The translations under genes and the position numbers were made by a program. A stretch of DNA of 27,390 bases from CAWDLX01 sp046728155 (lineage in GTDB: Bacteria > Actinomycetota > Actinomycetes > Mycobacteriales > Micromonosporaceae). Positions within the stretch are counted from its first letter, which is position 1. Every line of letters starts with the position of its first letter. This document shows positions 21,009-27,390 of the stretch, one piece after another. The DNA is taken from assembly GCA_046728155.1 (NCBI GenBank), contig JBKPDY010000069.1, positions 1 through 27,390 on the forward strand. Reading direction: 5' to 3'. The notes under the pieces are model-generated. The model was given only the letters and a program-made list of their open reading frames with translations, was not told the origin of the DNA and searched no databases.

Positions 21009-23423
21009 CTATGCCGCCGCCTTGGCGGCCGCAACGGCGGCGGATGCATCGACGATTCCGGCGCCCTCGCTGTACCCGGCCGCGCCGCAGGCGGCGAGGT
21101 TCCCTCCGCCGACCGGCCTCGCCGTCTCGCGCAGGATGCGGCTCGTGGTGTCGATGTCGCCGATCAAGTGCCGGTTGGCCGACCACATCAGCGCCACCAC
21201 GCCGGCCACGTGCGGGGCGGCCATCGAGGTTCCGTCGTACCTGCCGTACGAGTTGATCGGCAGCGCGGAGAGGATGTCGACACCCGGGGCCACCAGGTCG
21301 GGCTTGGCCTGCTTTGCCGGAGCCGGACCGCGACTCGAGAAGTCCGCGACATTCCCGCGCGGAGTGGTCGCGCCGACCGTCATCACTCCGGGATAGGAAG
21401 CCGGAGGGTCCGTGACCGTCGTGCAGCCGGGGCCGGTGTTTCCAGCGGCGGCCACGAGGTAGATCCCGGCGGCGGTCAGCGCGGCGGTCGCCGGCCGGAG
21501 CGCGTCGAGGTCGCAGCCCTCGATCAGCGGACAGCCCCACGAGTTGGTCACGATGTCGGGCGCATCCTGGGGCCGTCCGTCGCGAAAGGCGTTTCCGCCG
21601 AACGGGAACGGGGCGAGCATGAACTGAAGGCAGTCCAGGTAGTGCGACGGGCTGCCGTAGTCGCGGTCGAGCGCGACGCAGCCGACCCAGCGGGCTCCCG
21701 GTGCGACACCGATCCCGTTGCGCCCAACGGCCGTTCCCATCGTGTGCGTGCCGTGTCCGACGTGGTCGGTGGGTGTGCGGGTGTGGTTCCACGGGTCGTA
21801 CCAGGAGTCGTCGCCACCCCGGTAGTTCGCGACCAGTGCCGGGTGGTCGCCATCGACACCCGAGTCGACGGATCCGATCGTGATGCCCTGCCCGGTGTCG
21901 CCACCGGACCATACGTTGGTGGCGCCGATGAACCGGATGTTCCATTGTGATTCACCGCCGGGCTGGGGTACGGCCGCGTCTCCGATCACCTGGGGTGCGG
22001 GCTCGGGCAGCGGGCGCAGCCGCTCCTCCAGCAGGACTCTATCCACATCGGACCGTCCACTGAGGAATGGTCGAAGCGCCGGCCCGGCGTTGACAAGGAT
22101 CGCGTTCACGAGATAGTACGGCGTGTACGCGATGTGGAACCGGTCGAGCTCACGGCGAAGCGGTGCCTGTGTCCGGTCGGCCGTGCGCACCAGCCGGTCG
22201 TACGTCGCCGTCAGCCGGGCGGTGCGATCGGTGATCGCGCTCAGCCCGCCGAGGTCAGCCTGTTCGGCCATGACGACAAGGAGCCGTTCGCCGTAGAAAC
22301 CCGGCCGGCCGGAACCGGCATAGGCAAGCCCGGCGGCGGCGACCATGACAAGGGCCAGGACCGCGGCGATGCGCGGTCGAGCCGCGACCCAGGGCCGCAG
22401 CGCGAACGCGTAGACAAGATCGACGCCGAGCGCGGCGAGCAGTCCTATTACGGCGGCCTGTAAGGCCCACGAACCCACATCAGCGGTACCGAGGACGAGG
22501 CTGGTCTCCTCGGGGTCGACGAAGGCGATCGGACCGAGTACGGCAAGGCCGATGAGTGCGCCGAGCGGCCACCGGTGCCGGGCGGTCGGCCGCCACCCCG
22601 ACGCCGCTACCGCCCCGACGCCGAATCCCAATGCCGGCAGGGTCAGCAACTCGGCCAGGTTGACACCCTGCCCACCGACCGCCGCGGCCACCGGGTCGAG
22701 CGCGACGCCCGTGGCGAGACCACAGGTCACGATCTGCCATGGCCGGGACCGCTCGAACGCGGCCAGAAACCGGTCGGTGACGATTCCGGTGACGAGGTAG
22801 CCCACCGCCGCGGCCAGGAACCCCGCGAGGACCATCTCAACCACGCCACCGAGCGTCCCATCGGCGAGCCACGGCATCAGTACCAGCAGGCCGAGCGTGA
22901 TCAGGTAACCCCCGGGCCGGGCCGGGCCGGTCGTGGCCGCTTCGTCGTCCGGCCCCGACGGTGGCAACGGGGACGGCAGCCGCCGCACCGCGAAACCCGC
23001 AGCCCCGGCGGCGATCGCGCTGACCCCGAGCAGAATCTCGTTCTGTGGCAGCGGCGTTGCCCGCACGCAACCCAGGACGGTCGCGGCCGACCCCGCAAGC
23101 AGCCAGGCCCAACCAGCGGCGAGCGAGCCGGGGGCGGGCCGCCGCCGTGCCAGGGCGACCACGGCCATCGCGGGCGGGACTACCAGCAGGCCGGCGACGA
23201 CCGAACTGATCGGCGCCAACCAGGGTGACACGAAAGTCTCGGCCACGGCCGCCGCCTCGCCGACGTACCAGTCGAGGACGGCCATGGCGACTGTGACGAT
23301 GACCATCCAGATGCCGACGCCGACCGCGAGCACGGCGATCATCGGCGAGCGCGCGGGAGGTTCGTCGGCGGACCAGAAGCCTGTGGGCAGGGCACGGCCG
23401 GGGGGCGCCAGATCCTCCTGCAT
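21009..23423 (-). CDS. Multi-spanning membrane subtilase, S8 serine protease (804 aa)
   Basis: The first 430 residues contain about 11 hydrophobic segments, starting near residue 26 (IAVLAVGVGIWMVIVTVAMA) and ending near 405 (IAAVLALVMVAAAGLAYAG). A linker follows, then a subtilisin-type catalytic domain (about 500-800) with Asp520 in SVDSGVDG, His557 in GHGTHTMG, oxyanion Asn662 in AAAGNTGPG and Ser733 in GTSMAAPHVAG. An odd number of helices puts the protease outside the cell. Ordinary subtilases have only a signal peptide and propeptide; the long membrane domain is unusual. The ATG at 23423 lacks a Shine-Dalgarno and has TACGGT 6 bases upstream. The substrate is unknown. Confidence 0.9.
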   Translation of the reverse strand: MQEDLAPPGRALPTGFWSADEPPARSPMIAVLAVGVGIWMVIVTVAMAVLDWYVGEAAAVAETFVSPWLAPISSVVAGLLVVPPAMAVVALARRRPAPGSLAAGWAWLLAGSAATVLGCVRATPLPQNEILLGVSAIAAGAAGFAVRRLPSPLPPSGPDDEAATTGPARPGGYLITLGLLVLMPWLADGTLGGVVEMVLAGFLAAAVGYLVTGIVTDRFLAAFERSRPWQIVTCGLATGVALDPVAAAVGGQGVNLAELLTLPALGFGVGAVAASGWRPTARHRWPLGALIGLAVLGPIAFVDPEETSLVLGTADVGSWALQAAVIGLLAALGVDLVYAFALRPWVAARPRIAAVLALVMVAAAGLAYAGSGRPGFYGERLLVVMAEQADLGGLSAITDRTARLTATYDRLVRTADRTQAPLRRELDRFHIAYTPYYLVNAILVNAGPALRPFLSGRSDVDRVLLEERLRPLPEPAPQVIGDAAVPQPGGESQWNIRFIGATNVWSGGDTGQGITIGSVDSGVDGDHPALVANYRGGDDSWYDPWNHTRTPTDHVGHGTHTMGTAVGRNGIGVAPGARWVGCVALDRDYGSPSHYLDCLQFMLAPFPFGGNAFRDGRPQDAPDIVTNSWGCPLIEGCDLDALRPATAALTAAGIYLVAAAGNTGPGCTTVTDPPASYPGVMTVGATTPRGNVADFSSRGPAPAKQAKPDLVAPGVDILSALPINSYGRYDGTSMAAPHVAGVVALMWSANRHLIGDIDTTSRILRETARPVGGGNLAACGAAGYSEGAGIVDASAAVAAAKAAA

Positions 23424-23429
23424 GGCCAC

Positions 23430-23435
23430 ACCGTA
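23430..23435 (-). promoter_or_regulatory. -10 box of a leaderless promoter for the membrane subtilase
   Basis: TACGGT on the minus strand, then 6 bases, then ATG at 23423. Only 22 bp separate it from the divergent -10 at 23458. Confidence 0.6.
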
Positions 23436-23457
23436 GGGCAGGCGAGCCCGGGACTTG

Positions 23458-23463
23458 TACCGT
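23458..23463 (+). promoter_or_regulatory. -10 box of a leaderless promoter for glpD
   Basis: TACCGT, 6 bases (GGAGTC), then GTG at 23470. The -35 region of each divergent promoter would fall on or beside the -10 of the other. Confidence 0.6.
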
Positions 23464-23469
23464 GGAGTC

Positions 23470-25245
23470 GTGCGCGACCCGTCGATCTCACGGCTCACCG
23501 CCGCCAGATTGTCCCCGCACCGGCGCGTCGCGGACATCGAGAGGCTGCGGCGGGAACGATTCGATGTGCTCATCGTCGGCGGCGGCGTCACCGGGGTGGG
23601 GGCCGCGGTGGACGCCGCCTCGCGCGGGCTGTCGGTGGCACTGGTGGAGGCACAGGACTTCGCCGCCGGCACATCGTCGCGCTCCAGCAAGCTCGTGCAC
23701 GGTGGTCTGCGCTACCTCGAGCAGCTCGACCTCGGCCTGGTGCACGAGGCGCTGCGGGAGCGAGGGCTGTTGGCCACCCGGCTCGCCCCGCATCTGGTGC
23801 GCCCGATGCCGTTCCTCTTGCCTCTCCCGCGTTCCAGCTGGCGCGGCGCTCTGCTGCGTGGGTACTACGGTGCGGGCGTCGCCGCGTACGACATATTCGC
23901 CGGAGTCTTCGGCAACGGTCGCGGGATGCCGCTGCACCGGCACCTCACCACGGCTTCCGCCCGCCGGATATTCCCGTCGCTCCGCAGCGACACCGTCGGT
24001 GGAGCGATCCGGTACTTCGACGCCCAGGTCGATGACGCGCGGCTCGTGACGACCCTGGCGCGTACGGCGGCGAGCCTCGGGGCCTCGGTCGTGACATCGG
24101 TACGAGCCACGTCCTTCCTGCGGTCCGCCCGTGAGGTGACCGGAGCCAGTGCTGAGGATGTCGAGACCGGGGAGAGGTTCGACATCAACGCCCGTACGGT
24201 CATCGCGGCCACCGGCGTGTGGAGCAACGACGTCGCCGAGATGCTGCTCGCCGGCGGCGGTCCACTGCGCCCGGGGCTGCGGGTACGGGCTTCCAAAGGC
24301 GTCCACATCGTGGTGCCGCGGTCGGCGATCTCCGGCGATGCGGGTCTGATCCTGCGGACGGCGACCTCGGTGCTCTTCGTCATCCCGTGGGGCGGCCATT
24401 GGATCATCGGGACCACCGACACGGACTGGCAGTTGGACCGCGCCCACCCGGCCGCCTCGGCCAGGGACATCGATTACCTGCTGGCACAGGTGAACCAGGT
24501 GCTCGATCGTCCACTCTCCACATCGGACATCGAGGGTGTCTACGCAGGACTGCGACCCCTGCTCTCCGGCGAGGACGAGTCGACGTCGGCGCTGTCGCGC
24601 TCCCACGCCGTGGTCGAGCCGATGCTGGGACTGATGCTGGTCGCGGGCGGAAAGCTCACCACGTACCGGGTCATGGCCGCTGATGTCGTCGACCGCGCCG
24701 CCCGTCGGCTCGGTACACCGGTCGCCCGCTCGCGGACCGAGCAACTTCCCCTGATCGGGGCGGACGGCTATGCCCGGCTATGGCGCGATCGGGGTGACCT
24801 GGCTCGCCGGCACGGCGTGGCGTTGGGCGTGGTGGAGCATCTCTTGGAGCGATATGGGTCGGCGGCGCTGGAGCTGCTGGCGCTCATCGCGGACGACCCG
24901 TCGTTGGGGCGGCCGCTGACCGGTGCGCCCGACTACCTTGCCGCGGAGATCGCGTACGGAGCTCTGGCCGAGGGCGGTCTACATCTGGACGACGTACTCG
25001 CGCGCCGTACCCGGGTCTCGATCGAGACCGTCCACCGCGGAGTGGACAGCGCGGACGACGCGGCCCGGATCATGGGCGGCGTCCTCGGCTGGTCCGCGAC
25101 CGACACCAGGCGCGAGATCGACCACTACCGGGCCCAGGTCGAGGCGGAGCGCGAATCGCAGAGCATGCCGGACGACCGCACCGCCGACGCGGCCCGCCAC
25201 GGGGCACCCGACGTGCGCGAACGAGCGTCGGTCGCTAACCCGTGA
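23470..25245 (+). CDS. glpD: FAD-dependent glycerol-3-phosphate dehydrogenase (591 aa)
   Basis: This membrane-associated flavoenzyme oxidises glycerol-3-phosphate to dihydroxyacetone phosphate and passes electrons to quinone. The FAD-binding motif DVLIVGGGVTGVGAA lies at about 32-46, followed by TSSRSSKLVHGGLRYLE, the GlpD-specific segment, and later PWGGHWIIGTTDTDW and LMLVAGGKLTTYRVMA. A C-terminal helical domain ends in a variable charged tail. I take GTG at 23470 as the start because TACCGT ends 6 bases upstream; a TTG at 23455 would lie within that promoter. The stop overlaps the DUF4031 gene by 4 bp. No glycerol kinase or facilitator is in the window. Confidence 0.95.
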   Translation: MRDPSISRLTAARLSPHRRVADIERLRRERFDVLIVGGGVTGVGAAVDAASRGLSVALVEAQDFAAGTSSRSSKLVHGGLRYLEQLDLGLVHEALRERGLLATRLAPHLVRPMPFLLPLPRSSWRGALLRGYYGAGVAAYDIFAGVFGNGRGMPLHRHLTTASARRIFPSLRSDTVGGAIRYFDAQVDDARLVTTLARTAASLGASVVTSVRATSFLRSAREVTGASAEDVETGERFDINARTVIAATGVWSNDVAEMLLAGGGPLRPGLRVRASKGVHIVVPRSAISGDAGLILRTATSVLFVIPWGGHWIIGTTDTDWQLDRAHPAASARDIDYLLAQVNQVLDRPLSTSDIEGVYAGLRPLLSGEDESTSALSRSHAVVEPMLGLMLVAGGKLTTYRVMAADVVDRAARRLGTPVARSRTEQLPLIGADGYARLWRDRGDLARRHGVALGVVEHLLERYGSAALELLALIADDPSLGRPLTGAPDYLAAEIAYGALAEGGLHLDDVLARRTRVSIETVHRGVDSADDAARIMGGVLGWSATDTRREIDHYRAQVEAERESQSMPDDRTADAARHGAPDVRERASVANP

Positions 25246-25553
25246 TCTACGTAGACTCCGCGGTGTGGCCGGCGCGGGGGCGGCTCTGGTCCCATCTGGT
25301 GAGCGATGTCTCCTTCGCGGAGCTGCACGCCTTCGCCGAGATGCTGGGCGCGCCGCGACGGGGCTTCGATCGGGACCACTACGACGTGCCGGCTTACCTG
25401 CACCCGGTGGCCATATGGCTCGGCGCCATCGCGGTGACCAGCCGGGAGATCGTCGTACGGCTACACCGGGCCGGCCTACGCCGGCCCAAGTCGGTCAGAT
25501 CGCGGGTGCCGGAGGAGCAAGGTCCCGGCGGAGAGTGGTCAACTCGATGGTGA
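25242..25553 (+). CDS. DUF4031 protein (103 aa)
   Basis: This matches the DUF4031 family: MIYVDSAVWPARGRLWSHL at the start, then FAEMLGAPRRGFDRDHYDVP. The short conserved pattern with acidic and histidine residues suggests a small enzyme or binding protein, but no function is known to me. The GTG start at 25242 is inside the glpD stop (GTGA), so it is co-translated with glpD. Its last 59 bp overlap the convergent HD-domain gene. Confidence 0.85.
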   Translation: MIYVDSAVWPARGRLWSHLVSDVSFAELHAFAEMLGAPRRGFDRDHYDVPAYLHPVAIWLGAIAVTSREIVVRLHRAGLRRPKSVRSRVPEEQGPGGEWSTRW

Positions 25554-26157
25554 CGTTTGTACGGGCGGCCTCCTCCCACCGGTCACGCAGCGCTGGTGTG
25601 TGAAACAGCCGCGGCATGGCCAGCAGGTGATGGAGCACGTCCGCTCGTCCGGCCGCGAACGCGGCATCAGGGACGAACGAGTACTCCGCCCGTACGGCGC
25701 GTGTATATGCGACATACGAATCCGGGTCGGCGGCGAGGATGGCCAGGTCGGCGTCGGTGAGCAGTCCGCCGTTTCGGTCGCCCGGCATCGGGTCGTGCGT
25801 GGCAGTGAGCCGTATCAGCCGGGCAACCTCGGCGCCCAGTGGCTCGGTGACCTCAAGGTTGGGCAGCACAGACTCGGCCAGCAGGGCGCTTGCCTCCTCA
25901 TTGTCGACCCGCCGCGGGTCGTAGACGGCGTCATGGAACCAGGCGGCCATTGTTACCGCTGCCACGTCAGCGGCCCGGTCTCGGTGCTCCTCGATGATCC
26001 GCAGCACGGCGACCAGGTGATCGAGGGTGTGATAGCGCCGATGCGGCTCGCTCCATCGGGCCAGCAGGTCGTCGAGGACACGGGAGACGGCCTCGGGCGC
26101 CGCCGACCTCGGCACCGCCGCCCGCCACCCCTGCGACAGATCACTCACCACCACCAC
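25495..26157 (-). CDS. HD-domain protein, predicted metal-dependent phosphohydrolase (220 aa)
   Basis: RRYHTLDHL (about 40-48), AAWFHDAVYDP (about 71-81) and LTDADLAIL (about 133-141) give the His, His-Asp and Asp metal ligands of an HD phosphohydrolase of the class annotated as predicted metal-dependent HD superfamily. The substrate is unknown, perhaps a nucleotide. The gene opens with four GTG codons in a row (26157 to 26146), so the start could be any of them; the first has GGGG about 7 bases upstream. It lies 157 bp downstream of the helicase gene on the same strand, and that gap holds nothing I recognise. It overlaps the convergent DUF4031 gene by 59 bp. Confidence 0.85.
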   Translation of the reverse strand: MVVVSDLSQGWRAAVPRSAAPEAVSRVLDDLLARWSEPHRRYHTLDHLVAVLRIIEEHRDRAADVAAVTMAAWFHDAVYDPRRVDNEEASALLAESVLPNLEVTEPLGAEVARLIRLTATHDPMPGDRNGGLLTDADLAILAADPDSYVAYTRAVRAEYSFVPDAAFAAGRADVLHHLLAMPRLFHTPALRDRWEEAARTNVTIELTTLRRDLAPPAPAI

Positions 26158-26314
26158 AGCATGCCCCGTAGCCCGCTGCCTTGAAGGGGTTATGTCAGGG
26201 CCGGCGCGAAGGCGGAGTACGCCGGGATGCCGAAGACATCCAGTGGATCTTCGTCGTCATGCCGATGACAAAGTGTCTCTGGGCCCTTGCGGCCGTCATG
26301 ACCACGCTGAGCGC

Positions 26315-27390
26315 CTACTCGATCGTGGGCAGCGGAGGACCGAGGACGTCGTCGGCGTCGACGATCGTGTACGCGTACCCCTGTTCAGCGAGGAACCGCT
26401 GCCGGTGGGCGGCGTACTCCGTGTCGATGGTGTCCCGGGCGACCACGGTGTAGAAATGCGCCTGGCGTCCGTCCGATTTGGGTCGCAGTACCCGACCGAG
26501 GCGCTGTGCCTCCTCCTGCCGAGAGCCGAATGTGCCGGAGACCTGGATGGCCACGGCCGCCTCCGGCAGATCGATCGAGAAGTTGCCGACCTTCGAGATC
26601 ACCAGGGTTGGAATCCCCCCGCCGCGGAACGCGTCGAAGAGGCGTTCCCGCTCCCGGTTCGTGGTGGCGCCCTGAATGATCGGCGCATCGAGGAACCCGG
26701 CCAGCTCGTGCAGCTGATCTATATACGCCCCGATGACGAGGGCCGATTCGCCGCCGTGCCGTTCGAGCAGCCTGCGGACGACCGGTAACTTCGTGCGTGC
26801 CGTAGCCGCGACCCGGTACCGTTCCTCCGGCTCCGCCGTCGCGTAGGCCATCCGTTCCGCATCGGTCAGAGTCACGCGTACCTCGACGCATTCGGCCGGG
26901 GCGATCCAACCCTGGGACTCGATGTCCTTCCACGGCGCGTCATACCGCTTCGGCCCGATCAACGAGAAGACGTCGCCCTCCCGCCCGTCTTCGCGTACCA
27001 GCGTGGCGGTGAGACCGAGCCGACGGCGGGCTTGAAGATCGGCGGTGAACCGGAAGATGGGCGCCGGCAACAGGTGCACCTCGTCGTAGATGACCAGCCC
27101 CCAGTCGCGGGCGCCGAACACGTCCAGGTGCGGGTACACGCCGCCGCGGCGGGTGGTGAGGATCTGGTACGTGGCGATGGTGATCGGGCGGATCTCCTTC
27201 CGTTCGCCGGAGTACTCGCCGATCTCCGCGTCCGTGAGCGACGTGCGTGCGATCAGTTCGCGTTTCCACTGCCGCCCGGCGACCGTGTTGGTGACCAGGA
27301 TCAGCGTCGTAGCCGCCGCCTCAGCCATCGCGGCCGCCCCGACGAGGGTCTTTCCGGCGCCGCACGGCAGGACGACTACACCCGATCCAC
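26315..27390 (-). CDS. XPB/Rad25-type DNA helicase, C-terminal part (N-terminus outside the window)
   Basis: This is a superfamily 2 helicase related to eukaryotic XPB; in actinobacteria these are 3'-5' DNA helicases linked to repair. The frame is open to the window edge. Visible motifs: Walker A VVLPCGAGKT (near 27360), motif Ia ILVTNTVAGRQWKREL, the DEVH box in VIYDEVHLLP, motif III LGLTATLVREDGR, motif V ISKVGNFSIDLPEA and motif VI QEEAQRLGRVLRPK. The RED motif of XPB proteins (VREDG) is present. The end, EQGYAYTIVDADD, is typical of the bacterial version. An internal ATG at 27328 is not the true start because Walker A lies upstream of it. Confidence 0.93.
   Translation of the reverse strand, partial: GSGVVVLPCGAGKTLVGAAAMAEAAATTLILVTNTVAGRQWKRELIARTSLTDAEIGEYSGERKEIRPITIATYQILTTRRGGVYPHLDVFGARDWGLVIYDEVHLLPAPIFRFTADLQARRRLGLTATLVREDGREGDVFSLIGPKRYDAPWKDIESQGWIAPAECVEVRVTLTDAERMAYATAEPEERYRVAATARTKLPVVRRLLERHGGESALVIGAYIDQLHELAGFLDAPIIQGATTNRERERLFDAFRGGGIPTLVISKVGNFSIDLPEAAVAIQVSGTFGSRQEEAQRLGRVLRPKSDGRQAHFYTVVARDTIDTEYAAHRQRFLAEQGYAYTIVDADDVLGPPLPTIE

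Noticed and set aside
20338..21945. A 535-codon minus-strand frame
   Set aside because: It is a shadow across the PIN toxin and the subtilase catalytic domain; both real genes have complete active-site motifs.

Overview
The window is about 27.4 kb of very GC-rich DNA with dense gene packing, frequent GTG starts, stop/start overlaps of 1-4 bp and many actinobacterial families (GroEL2 under CIRCE control, DUF3263, DUF4031, PaaN, GlpD, an XPB-type helicase). It is a chromosomal segment of an actinomycete. A Micromonosporales-like host is my best guess, but no marker in the window settles it.

Layout, left to right. Positions 1-5270 (minus strand) hold the 5' part of groEL with two CIRCE operators, a cold-shock gene, paaN, and a threonine-synthase-like gene behind a clear SAM-I (S-box) riboswitch. 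Positions 5271-9691 (minus) hold an export or processing cluster: a 929-residue protein that fuses an extracellular alpha/beta hydrolase to a cytoplasmic ABC ATPase, its ABC-2 permease, and a single-pass secreted-domain protein. Positions 9858-14571 hold a DUF3263 protein and an amino-sugar module: nagA and a ROK kinase (minus), a divergent DeoR-family regulator (plus), and a lone MsiK/UgpC-type sugar-transport ATPase. Positions 14767-16684 hold tRNA-Thr(UGU), whose 3' end is overlapped by an AbiEii-like nucleotidyltransferase gene paired with a small partner, then a membrane-anchored unknown. Positions 16673-19929 hold rlmB, cysS and a divergent IclR-type regulator. Positions 20159-20941 hold an RHH/PIN toxin-antitoxin pair. 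Positions 21009-26157 hold an 11-TM membrane subtilase, divergent glpD with DUF4031, and an HD-domain protein. The window ends in the C-terminal part of an XPB-like helicase.

Three signals cross gene boundaries. First, at least seven genes lack a Shine-Dalgarno sequence and instead have a TANNNT -10 box 6-7 nt before the start codon, indicating leaderless transcripts; two such promoter pairs sit back to back. Second, intergenic repeats recur: a 41-bp tandem repeat, an exact 79-bp tandem duplication that carries the ribosome site and start codon of the ROK kinase, and a related dispersed copy. Third, the palindrome TCCACNGTGGA occurs four times exactly.

The most interesting biology is the SAM riboswitch on the threonine-synthase homologue, which fits a role in methionine (MetM-like) rather than threonine synthesis. 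Next are the hydrolase-ABC fusion operon and the tRNA-adjacent AbiEii-like pair.
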